Assembly (NCBI RefSeq): GCF_028745515.1
Contig: NZ_JAQZSG010000028.1
Location: 1-64,000 of the forward strand
DNA: 64,000 bases
Direction: 5' to 3'
DNA from: Paenibacillus thermotolerans
GTDB lineage: Bacteria; Bacillota; Bacilli; Paenibacillales; YIM-B00363
Positions 6,825 through 14,611 of the stretch are shown here, piece by piece. Position 1 is the first letter of the stretch, and every line of letters starts with the position of its first letter. The notes under the pieces were generated by a model. It made no database searches. It was not told the origin of the DNA and worked only from the letters and a program-made list of their open reading frames with translations. The translations under genes and the position numbers were made by a program.

Positions 6825-7883
6825 GGAAGAAGCCAAGCAGGTTTACCGCCTGCAAGGCCTTACGTGCACGAATTGCTCGGCCAAGTTCGAACGCAACGTG
6901 AAAGAAATCGAAGGCGTGAAGGACGCGCAAGTCAACTTCGGCGCGGCGAAGCTTACCGTCTACGGCGAAGCTACCGTACAGCAGCTTGAAAAGGCAGGAG
7001 CATTCGACGGCATTAAGGTATATCCCGAAAAAGAAAAGACCGCAACTCTAAAAAAAACGTTCTGGAACAAAAAATCAACCGTTCAATCCGCCGTTTCGCT
7101 GCTTCTATTGGCGGCAGGACTCGCTTGTGCGGCGCAATACGGCGAGCATAGCGCGCTGCCGACTATTTTATACGGAATGTCCATGGCGGCGGGCGGCTAT
7201 TCGTTATTCCTGCAGGGAATCCGAAATCTCGTCCGGTTCCGATTTGACATGGATACGCTGATGACCGTCGCTATCATCGGCGCGGCATGCTGCTCGGCAA
7301 CGGAACGGCCCAAGACATTGCCGCTCTCATCGCTGTGGCCGACCAGGTTCGGGAGCATAGCGCCGCCGTCGTTCGAAAGCTTCATGAGCTCGGCATTGCC
7401 AAAACCGTGATGCTGACGGGCGACAACCGTTCGACGGCGGAGGCGATCGGACGGCAGGTCGGAATCGGCGAGGTGAGGGCGGAATTACTGCCGCAGGATA
7501 AGCTGGAAGCCGTGAAACAGCTTCAGAAATCATACGGCAAAGTCGCCATGATCGGCGACGGCGTCAACGATGCGCCCGCTCTCGCCGCGGCAACCGTCGG
7601 CATCGCGATGGGCGGAGCCGGGACCGATACGGCGCTGGAAACCGCCGATATCGCGCTCATGGCGGACGATTTGAGCAAGTTGCCGTTTACGATCCGGCTT
7701 AGCCGGAAGACGCTGCAAATCATCAAGCAAAATATATCGTTCGCGCTCGCCATGAAGCTCGCCGCTTTGCTGCTTGTCATCCCCGGCTGGCTTACGCTGT
7801 GGATCGCCATTATCGCCGATATGGGCGCAACGATACTGGTCGTGCTGAACAGCCTGCGGCTGTTGAAGCTGAAGGATAAATAA
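6805..7883 (+). pseudogene. cadA: CadA-type heavy-metal P-type ATPase, internally deleted and frameshifted
   Basis: The first frame (GTG 6805 to 7410) encodes a heavy-metal-associated domain with Cys21 and Cys24 (LTCTNC), the first membrane segments and the [14 protein letters not shown] start of the next one. At about 7285-7290 the similarity jumps to another frame (to 7883), which resumes with [17 protein letters not shown], the hinge motif [10 protein letters not shown] and the last membrane segments. Compared with a usual CadA of about 700 residues, roughly 390 residues are gone: the actuator domain with TGE, the CPC ion site and the DKTGT phosphorylation site. Without these no pumping is possible. 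The deletion also breaks the frame, so a fused product is not expected. The rest is well preserved, suggesting a recent event. Confidence 0.88.
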
Positions 7884-7887
7884 CGGA

Positions 7888-7943
7888 AACACCCCGAATG
7901 AGCGTCTGAAGTCGACTGAAGGCGTGCGCTCGTCCGGGGTGTT
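7888..7943. terminator. Bidirectional stem-loop between cadA remnant and GH20
   Basis: AACACCCCG (7888-7896) pairs with CGGGGTGTT (7935-7943), with an inner GAGCG/CGCTC helix. It lies between two convergent genes and can serve both. Confidence 0.75.
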
Positions 7944-7952
7944 CAATTATGA

Positions 7953-9863
7953 TTATTCCGAGAAGCAGGATGCCGTTACGATCCGATGGTATAACGGGCT
8001 GTTGATCGTGACCGGACTGTCCGGCGGCGTATCGCCGAACGGGAGCCGCTCGGCTTCCAGCTCCTCAAGCTTGTCGGCGCGTCCTTCGACGTAGTCGAAT
8101 ATGCGCTCGATTGCCGAGGAAATGCGGGCGGACAACCCCCCATACCGGATGTCCAGCACCTCCCAACCGAACGGCTTGTACGTCGCCATCCACAGCCGGC
8201 GATGAGCCGCTCGAAGCGCTTCCGTTAACCGCTGCAGCTCCGGCAAGCGAGACGACGCGATGGTGCGCAGACCGCTCTTGTCGCCCGCCTTATACAAACG
8301 CGCAATATCGAGCCCGACGGTCGATTTCACGGACAGCACCGCGCTCAGCGCCTCATACTGCTCGAATAACAGATACAGCGGTAAAAAGGGCGCAGCTTCT
8401 TTGACGGCGCTCCATCGTTGGCGCAGAGCGGCATAATGGTTCGGCAGCTTCTGCTCGGCCGCCCCCTCGACATGCTTGTCGAATAGTCCGAGAAGCGGAT
8501 CCTGCCACAGCAAATACTTGGAAGGGTTCGCCATGAAATGATTTCCGGGCTCGACGCCGGGCACCTCGTCCATCCGTTTAAGGTCGATCATGTCGTCGAA
8601 CAAATCGGTGCCGGTGCAGGTGAGAAAGCGGCGGCGAAGCGATTCGTCGCTGCAATCGTCCGCATACCCGTGCTCGGCAAACAGCTGCAAGCCGGGCAAG
8701 ACGGCGAAATGGTTCGTTTCCTGCCCGTTATCTCCCCATACCGTTGCGATAACCTCTTTAACGCCGCTCTTTTTGCAGGCTAATAAAGCAGGATTCGTTA
8801 TCATCCACGTCTTCCCGTTATTCGGACTCATGCTTCCCCAAGCATGGATGCCGCCCGCAAACAGCGGGGTCGAGCCGAGCTCCCTGTGCTTGTCGATACA
8901 CCTTTCATACACGCTCTGATCTCTTTGGCCGTAATCCCAATATACAAATTGAACGTCTTTAGGAAGAAGAGCGAGCTTTTCGGAAGAAAAGTCGGCGTTT
9001 AAATCATAATGGAAGCCGAATTCGTTATCGGATAAAAAGTGAAAAATCATATCGCTCCAAATCATCGGCTGAAGCTGGTTTCGCCGGGTAATGCGCAATA
9101 CTTGCTCCAAGTGCTCCATCATGACGGAAAACCGAGGTTTGTACCCATGCTTCGCCAAGTATCGTCCCAACCCGACGCCGAACGCCTCGTCCATCCCGAT
9201 ATGGATCCGTTTCGAGCGGAAAGGCGCGGAGGCGGCGGCAATCATGTCCTCGATTAGCCGGTACGTCTCCGGCTCGCCCGGCAGCAGCGTATCGCGGCCG
9301 TCCCGAACCGGCGCAAACTCGTCCCATTTAAGCACCTGGGCCATATGCGACAACGTCTGGATACACGGGACGATCTCGATGCCGAACAAGTCCGCATAGT
9401 CGTCGCATGCCATTAATTCCCGGGCGGTATATCGTCCCCTCATATAGCCGAAATACGGCCGGTTCTCGATTTCGTACGTATCCTCCGCGTACAGCATCAG
9501 CCCGTTTAGACCCATCAGCGCCATGATGCGAAGAAAATGCCTGACGGTATCCGTCGTCGGCACCGCATTTCTGGACACGTCCAGCATGGCGCCGTGGAAC
9601 GTAAAGCGAGGCCGTTCGTTGATCGCAAACGGCCGTCCGCCGGAGGCATGCTCGACAAACAGTCCGAGCCCGCGGAAGAAATGAATTTTCTCTTCATATT
9701 GGATGCGCCCTATGCCGTTCTCCAGCGACACTTCAAGCGGCCCCGGCCTCCGGATCACCTCCAGCGGAATGCCTTGATCCCCCGTTTCAACCTTCAATAT
9801 GCGGGTAAGCTCGCGAATTCCTTCGGTAAGCCCGTCCATTTGTCCATGAAAAGCTACGCGCAA
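7953..9863 (-). CDS. GH20 beta-N-acetylhexosaminidase, cytoplasmic
   Basis: A 636-residue enzyme expected to remove terminal beta-GlcNAc or GalNAc. An N-terminal alpha/beta domain (about 1-85) is followed by the GH20 barrel, beginning FTFHGAMLDVSRN. The catalytic Asp-Glu pair is Asp225-Glu226 in HIGMDEA; in this family the Glu protonates and the Asp steadies the substrate acetamido group. A helical C-terminal part follows. No signal peptide is seen, so it acts on imported sugar. The start is uncertain: TTG at 9863 stands 15 nt from the AGGAGG at 9879-9884, longer than usual, and no better in-frame start exists. It is divergent from the GH29 gene and shares its promoter region. Confidence 0.88.
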   Translation of the reverse strand: MRVAFHGQMDGLTEGIRELTRILKVETGDQGIPLEVIRRPGPLEVSLENGIGRIQYEEKIHFFRGLGLFVEHASGGRPFAINERPRFTFHGAMLDVSRNAVPTTDTVRHFLRIMALMGLNGLMLYAEDTYEIENRPYFGYMRGRYTARELMACDDYADLFGIEIVPCIQTLSHMAQVLKWDEFAPVRDGRDTLLPGEPETYRLIEDMIAAASAPFRSKRIHIGMDEAFGVGLGRYLAKHGYKPRFSVMMEHLEQVLRITRRNQLQPMIWSDMIFHFLSDNEFGFHYDLNADFSSEKLALLPKDVQFVYWDYGQRDQSVYERCIDKHRELGSTPLFAGGIHAWGSMSPNNGKTWMITNPALLACKKSGVKEVIATVWGDNGQETNHFAVLPGLQLFAEHGYADDCSDESLRRRFLTCTGTDLFDDMIDLKRMDEVPGVEPGNHFMANPSKYLLWQDPLLGLFDKHVEGAAEQKLPNHYAALRQRWSAVKEAAPFLPLYLLFEQYEALSAVLSVKSTVGLDIARLYKAGDKSGLRTIASSRLPELQRLTEALRAAHRRLWMATYKPFGWEVLDIRYGGLSARISSAIERIFDYVEGRADKLEELEAERLPFGDTPPDSPVTINSPLYHRIVTASCFSE

Positions 9864-9885
9864 TGTGATGACAATCTACCTCCTA

Positions 9886-9936
9886 TTGGAACGTGCTAGA
9901 GTTGTGTTACTATACGAATAGAATTAAGTATACCAA
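9886..9936. promoter_or_regulatory. Overlapping divergent promoters of GH20 and GH29
   Basis: Toward GH20 (minus): TTGGTA (plus 9931-9936), 16 nt, TATAGT (plus 9909-9914). Toward GH29 (plus): TTGGAA (9886-9891), 16 nt, TACTAT (9908-9913). The two -10 boxes overlap. The minus -35 lies in the word TTGGTATAC, which resembles the TGGTATA motif found near other glycan genes here. Confidence 0.55.
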
Positions 9937-9987
9937 TTTCAAGATGCAGGATGGGCACACATTTATAAAAAAAGGGGCGGAGACATT

Positions 9988-11427
9988 ATGCCATTATCGG
10001 CGGAATCCATTAAGGCAGCTGCGCAGGTTACACCGTCTCAGCGGCAAATCGAGTGGCAGGAGCTGGAGTTTTACGCGTTCATTCATTTTACGGTCAATAC
10101 GTTCACGGATATGGAATGGGGACTCGGCAGCGAAGACCCCCGGATCTTCAATCCGACCGAATTCGATGCGGACCAATGGGTCGACGCCGTGAAGTCGGCG
10201 GGGATGAAAGGTCTGATCTTGACCTGTAAGCACCATGACGGGTTTTGCTTATGGCCGAGCCGGTATACGGAGCATTCGGTGAAGAGCAGTCCTTGGAAGG
10301 AAGGGAAAGGAGATATCGTGCGAGAGGTGGCCGACGCGTGCCGCCGCGGGGGGATCAAATTCGGAATCTACGTATCTCCATGGGATCGCCACGAGCAAAC
10401 GTACGGCGATTCGCCGGTTTATAACGAGTTTTTCAAAAATCAGTTAACGGAGCTGCTGACCGAATACGGCGATATTTTTTGCGTTTGGTTCGACGGAGCG
10501 TGCGGCGAAGGACCGAACGGCAAGCGGCAGGCGTACGATTGGGACGGCTATTACGAATTAATTCGCAAGCTGCAGCCGAACGCCGTCATTTCGGTATGCG
10601 GTCCGGACGTCCGCTGGTGCGGGAACGAAGCGGGTCATACGCGGAAGTCGGAGTGGAGCGTCGTTCCCGCCTCGCTTCGCGATAATGAGAAAATCAGCGA
10701 GCAATCGCAGAAGGCGGACGACGGGGAGTTTGCGAAGCGGATCAATTCCGGCGACAGCGACCTTGGGAGCAGAGAGCGAATTCTCGGCGCGCGGGAGCTT
10801 GTGTGGTATCCCGCGGAGGTAAACACCTCCATTCGCCCGGGCTGGTTTTACCATCCCTCCGAAGATGACAAGGTCAAGCCGCTTGAGCAGCTGCTCAACA
10901 TTTATTACGGCTCGGTCGGAGGCAACGCTTCGTTCCTTCTCAATCTCCCGCCGGACCGCCGCGGTCTCATTCACGAGAACGATGTAGAGCGTCTAAAGCA
11001 GCTGGGCGATGTGCTCCGAAATACGTTCGGCACGAATTTGTCCGAGGATGCGACGGCTCGCGCGGCGGAAGAGGCGGCGGACGGACATGGCGCTAATGCA
11101 GTGCTGGATGGGAATCGCGAAACGTTTTGGCGGCCAAAAGATGAAACGGAACAAGCGTCGATTGAAGTCGAATTGACCGAGGCGCAGACGTTCAACCGCG
11201 TCGTACTCATGGAGCATATTCGCTCGGGGCAACGGATCGAAAGCTTTGTGCTGGAATGCAAGTCGGACGGCGAATGGAAAAAAATATACGAAGGAACGGT
11301 TGTCGGCTATAAGCGGATATGCTGTTTTGAAGATGTGACGGCGAAAGCTTTGCGGCTGACCGTCGCCGAATCGAGATGGTTTCCGACGCTCTCAGCCTTC
11401 GGCGTGTATCGGCAAACAGGAATATGA
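9988..11427 (+). CDS. GH29 alpha-L-fucosidase with C-terminal F5/8C-like module
   Basis: A 479-residue retaining fucosidase. The barrel (about 1-340) shows the family pattern FIHFTVNTFTDMEWG, KHHDGFCLWPS and the nucleophile Asp169 in VWFDGACGEG. A C-terminal module (about 350-475, with NAVLDGNRETFWRP and LRLTVAESRWFPTLSAFGVY) resembles an F5/8 type C sugar-binding domain. The acid/base residue of GH29 is poorly conserved and I do not assign it. It lacks a signal peptide. GGGGCGGAG stands before the ATG. It lies between the divergent GH20 gene and the downstream GntR/LacI-type regulator, which suggests they act on the same fucosylated, HexNAc-containing glycans. Confidence 0.9.
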   Translation: MPLSAESIKAAAQVTPSQRQIEWQELEFYAFIHFTVNTFTDMEWGLGSEDPRIFNPTEFDADQWVDAVKSAGMKGLILTCKHHDGFCLWPSRYTEHSVKSSPWKEGKGDIVREVADACRRGGIKFGIYVSPWDRHEQTYGDSPVYNEFFKNQLTELLTEYGDIFCVWFDGACGEGPNGKRQAYDWDGYYELIRKLQPNAVISVCGPDVRWCGNEAGHTRKSEWSVVPASLRDNEKISEQSQKADDGEFAKRINSGDSDLGSRERILGARELVWYPAEVNTSIRPGWFYHPSEDDKVKPLEQLLNIYYGSVGGNASFLLNLPPDRRGLIHENDVERLKQLGDVLRNTFGTNLSEDATARAAEEAADGHGANAVLDGNRETFWRPKDETEQASIEVELTEAQTFNRVVLMEHIRSGQRIESFVLECKSDGEWKKIYEGTVVGYKRICCFEDVTAKALRLTVAESRWFPTLSAFGVYRQTGI

Positions 11428-11525
11428 TGCTACTTCGAAATACCTATAAAGCACATAAATAATTTGTTATACTTTTTTTACAGTTAACAATAATGATGCG
11501 ATTATTAGGGGAAATGAGGAACTTT

Positions 11526-12638
11526 ATGGCAAACGGCGGCAGACCGCTCTACAGCAAAATATTTGAAGAATTGAAAAATAAAATCGAATCCGGGGAATAT
11601 GCCGAAGAGCAGCAGCTGCCGACGGAAATTGAACTCGCGGAAATGCATGGCGTAAGCAGAATTACTTCAAAGCGGGCGTTAATCGAGCTGGAAAGAGAAG
11701 GTTTGATTTACCGGAAACGAGGCAGCGGCAGCTTCGTCAAGAAGCTGGGCCAGCAAGCTGCGCCTCCCGCGCTCAGCGGTAAGATCATTTCGATGATTTT
11801 ACCGTATGTCGCGGCTAACGGCTTGCTCGGTTACATTCAAGGAGCGACGGATTTTCTGGACAGCAAAGGGTATTACTTGACGATTCATTCCAGCAACTGG
11901 AGCAAGGATCGGGAGAAAGAATTTCTGAACAGTCTTCCCCGCAAGGGAGTAGCCGGCATATTGCTTTACCCTGTCAGCACGCTGAAAAACTTGGAAACGG
12001 TTTATGCGCTTCATATGAATCAGTTTCCGATCGTGACGATCGACCAGTATTACGATAACGTTCCGGTTGGAAGCGTTGTATCGGATAATTTCAAGGGCGG
12101 CTATCTCGCATGCTCGAAGCTCCTTGAGCTTGGACACAAGCGAATCGCTTTCGTCTCCAGCATCGGGATCGAGTACAGGAGCTCGGTTCGCGACCGGTTT
12201 TACGGATATTGCAAAGCGCTGAAGGATGCCGGCATTGAAGTTGACGCGGAAATCATCGTTCATGATTTCATTGATAAATATGAAATCAGGAACAAACAGG
12301 ACTTTATCCAGCCGCTGATCATGGAGCTGCAAGCGAAAGGGGTTACCGCGATTCAATCGGAGCATGATCACCTGGCGGTCGATTTGCTGCGGGCGGCGCT
12401 CGAGCGTAACGTGAGAGTACCGGAGCAGCTTTCGATCGTAGGGTTCGATAATCATGAAATTTCCTCGAGCGTCGAGGTGCCGATTACGACGATCAGCCAA
12501 AATTTTTACAAGATCGGCAGGATGGCCGCCGAATCGATCGTGAATTTGATTGAACGGGGCTGGGGGGCGGCGCAGGCGAAGACCGAGATTGATGTGGAAT
12601 GGATGGAACGGCAATCTATCTCCCAACCGGAAAATTAA
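11526..12638 (+). CDS. GntR-HTH/LacI-ligand-domain (AraR-type) repressor 1
   Basis: A 370-residue regulator with an N-terminal GntR winged helix (about 5-72: PLYSKIFEELKNKI, LPTEIELAEMHGVSRITSKRALIELE, GLIYRKRGSGSFV) and a C-terminal periplasmic-binding-like sugar domain (about 85-365, ending SIVGFDNHEISSSVEVPITTI). This combination is that of AraR, the arabinose repressor of Bacillus, but the ligand here is unknown. GAGGA (11516-11520) sets the ATG at 11526 rather than 11493. A close paralogue with nearly the same HTH lies at 25923, and the pair brackets the ABC cluster. The upstream region has TATACT at 11468. Confidence 0.9.
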   Translation: MANGGRPLYSKIFEELKNKIESGEYAEEQQLPTEIELAEMHGVSRITSKRALIELEREGLIYRKRGSGSFVKKLGQQAAPPALSGKIISMILPYVAANGLLGYIQGATDFLDSKGYYLTIHSSNWSKDREKEFLNSLPRKGVAGILLYPVSTLKNLETVYALHMNQFPIVTIDQYYDNVPVGSVVSDNFKGGYLACSKLLELGHKRIAFVSSIGIEYRSSVRDRFYGYCKALKDAGIEVDAEIIVHDFIDKYEIRNKQDFIQPLIMELQAKGVTAIQSEHDHLAVDLLRAALERNVRVPEQLSIVGFDNHEISSSVEVPITTISQNFYKIGRMAAESIVNLIERGWGAAQAKTEIDVEWMERQSISQPEN

Positions 12639-13110
12639 AGAAATATGTAATTTTGATATATGTTAAGCGCTGACAATCGCGTTTATATTTGGTGGATAAG
12701 TTATACCATATGCGCGGTTGTTTTATATTCTTTTCAACTGTTTTTGCTGTCAAATCAATAAAATGTCGAAAAAAATAGAAAAATGACGTGAAGAAGATAT
12801 ATTCACTATTTACAAAGTCGAGAATGAGATATAAAATGAAAACGTAACCAAGCATGAAGATATACCAACCCATGAATTTTATGGTATATCAATTTGGGTG
12901 AACATGGATCGATTGTGGCGAGAGGAGGGGGCCGAGGCCTTTTCAAGCGGAAGGCTTTTTAAGCGACTCAGTTCTTATATCCTGAAGATATAACACCTGA
13001 GGTCGCCATTTGGAAAGCGGTTACCGTCCTAAGAGGATGTGAAGCCGTTTATCCTTGGCAAGGCGGCAATTTATTCATTTTCTTCTAAAATCAGGGGGAG
13101 GATTCAACGC
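12639..13110. other. Regulatory gap and leader before the solute-binding protein gene
   Basis: This 472-nt gap has no gene I can support. It contains an isolated TATACCATAT word (12712-12721), the promoter and palindrome annotated at 12809-12890, and in the presumed leader a small hairpin GCCTT (12937-12941)/AAGGC (12951-12955) followed by five T, which could act as a partial terminator. Further on TATATC/GATATA forms another small stem. No known riboswitch consensus is recognised. Confidence 0.5.
12809..12890 (+). promoter_or_regulatory. Promoter and TGGTATATC palindromic operator of the ABC cluster
   Basis: TTTACA (12809-12814), a 17-nt spacer and TAAAAT (12832-12837) form a promoter. Just downstream GATATACCA (12859-12867) and TGGTATATC (12882-12890) form a perfect 9-bp inverted repeat with a 14-nt centre. 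Its place over the start of the transcript fits a repressor site, most simply for one or both GntR/LacI-type regulators of this cluster. Confidence 0.65.
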
Positions 13111-14541
13111 ATGCGTCATTTGAAACTGCGCAATTTCTTGATCGTAGCTTTGGCAATTATGCTTGTTTTGTCCGTTATCGGTTGCGGGAAATCCAACAGC
13201 GGGTCGGAAGATAACACTTCCAGCGATCAGCAAGAAACAACTACGCCAGAGGATAACACGGCTACAACGGATGAACCGGCTGAGACGGTTGATAATATTC
13301 CTGACCTTGGCGGCGACACGATCAAGATCGGCTCCTGGTGGGACGGCATGGATCCGCGTCAAATCGCAGAGGCAGATCGCGGCCCGTCTGACGAATTGGC
13401 GATTCAATTGATCAACGACACTGAGAAGAAATACAACGTAAAGATCGAATTCGTTAAGTTCGGCGATTACGGTAAATACGTTGAAAACCTGACGACTACC
13501 GCATTGTCCGGCGAACCGTTTGCAGACATTGTCGCGCTTGAGTTGTTCTGGTCTTTCCCGACGCTTGTGAATCAAGGCTTCCTGGCGCCGATTGACGACC
13601 AGGTCGACGTATCCGACAAGACAGAATATACGGATTGGTTGAGATCGGCCGGCACGTTCCAAGGTCATCAATACGGCTACTATGACGGCACTCCTTCTCC
13701 GTTCGGTTTGATTTACAACAAGACGCTCGTTCAAAAGCTCGGCTTGCCTGATCCGTACGAGCTGCAAAAGAGCGGCGAATGGACTTGGGAAAAATTCCGC
13801 CAGTTCATGAAAGATGCAACGAAAGACACGAATGGCGACGGCAAAACCGACGTATGGGGCTTGACAGGCGGTTGGGACGGCTTGGCGCGCATCACTGAAA
13901 ACTTCCTCTATGCGAACCAAGGCGCCGTTACGAAAGAAGAGAACGGCCAGGTTAAATTTAATCTTGACAGCCCGAACTCGATCGAAGCGCTTTCGTTTGT
14001 AAGCGATATCTACAATGTTGACAAGACCGTTCAAACGCCGCCGGAAGGATCGGATCCGTTCAAGGAATTCACATCGCAGAACGGCGTTATGGTTGCCGGC
14101 TTCAACTGGAACATCGGCGATTTGGTTACGAACATGCCGGATCAAGAGCTCGGCTACGTATTTTTCCCGAAGGCTCCGCAAGCAAACGGTTACACGACGT
14201 TCACGCCGTACGGCAACATGTTCTTCGTCGTGAAGCAATCGAAGCATGCCGATATCGCTATGAAAATTTATGATGAAATCAGCTTGAAATCCAAGCTCAA
14301 AGAGATGGCGCTTGAAAATTGGAAGCAAGGCTACCCGACAATGGACATGGTCGACACGCGCTCTCAAATGTACGACACCGTTCAGTACTCCGGCGACTAC
14401 TTGTCCGTACCGGACGGCGGCACATTGTTCTCTCAAGTCATCGACGATATTACGAAGGGTAAAATAGCACCTTCTACTGCAGTCGACAAAGTGAAAGGTC
14501 AATTCGAAGGCAAGATCGCAGAATTGAACGCATCCAAGTAA
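13111..14541 (+). CDS. Family 1 solute-binding lipoprotein of a sugar ABC importer
   Basis: A 476-residue extracellular sugar-binding lipoprotein. The signal peptide RHLKLRNFLIVALAIMLVLS ends in the lipobox VIGC, so Cys near residue 25 is lipidated. An acidic, Thr/Ser-rich linker (about 27-65) precedes the bilobal binding domain, which starts DTIKIGSWWDGMDP and contains TKDTNGDGKTDVWGLTGGWDG, a calcium-loop-like Asp/Asn-rich turn. GGGGGAGGA before the ATG at 13111 sets the start (the frame opens at 13039). It is the first gene of the long cluster and is followed by a strong hairpin, as is common after binding-protein genes that are expressed more than the permeases. Its cognate permease pair cannot be told from sequence. 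Confidence 0.92.
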   Translation: MRHLKLRNFLIVALAIMLVLSVIGCGKSNSGSEDNTSSDQQETTTPEDNTATTDEPAETVDNIPDLGGDTIKIGSWWDGMDPRQIAEADRGPSDELAIQLINDTEKKYNVKIEFVKFGDYGKYVENLTTTALSGEPFADIVALELFWSFPTLVNQGFLAPIDDQVDVSDKTEYTDWLRSAGTFQGHQYGYYDGTPSPFGLIYNKTLVQKLGLPDPYELQKSGEWTWEKFRQFMKDATKDTNGDGKTDVWGLTGGWDGLARITENFLYANQGAVTKEENGQVKFNLDSPNSIEALSFVSDIYNVDKTVQTPPEGSDPFKEFTSQNGVMVAGFNWNIGDLVTNMPDQELGYVFFPKAPQANGYTTFTPYGNMFFVVKQSKHADIAMKIYDEISLKSKLKEMALENWKQGYPTMDMVDTRSQMYDTVQYSGDYLSVPDGGTLFSQVIDDITKGKIAPSTAVDKVKGQFEGKIAELNASK

Positions 14542-14550
14542 TGTAAACAG

Positions 14551-14594
14551 AACAATGCCCCTGATCCCTAAAGATAAGGATTGGGGGTATTGTT
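14551..14594 (+). terminator. Strong hairpin after the first solute-binding protein gene
   Basis: AACAATGCCCC pairs with GGGGTATTGTT, extended by an inner ATCC/GGAT helix. Only a short T stretch follows, so read-through into the next gene is likely. It probably raises the level of the binding protein mRNA relative to downstream genes. Confidence 0.7.
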
Positions 14595-14611
14595 TGAAAG
14601 GAGTAGGTCCT

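Noticed and set aside
7270-7410. Programmed frameshift joining the two cadA parts
   Set aside because: The missing middle (about 390 residues with the phosphorylation site) cannot be restored by a frameshift, and no slippery heptamer with a downstream structure was seen.
11480-11490. A LytTR-type binding site (ACAGTTAAC) before repressor 1
   Set aside because: One half-site only, without the second direct repeat at the usual distance; a similar ACTGTTAAC at 319 also stands alone.
12937-12960. A transcription attenuator in the leader of the solute-binding protein gene
   Set aside because: The stem is only 5 bp and no competing structure or known ligand-binding pattern was found; it is kept only as a remark in the gap entry.
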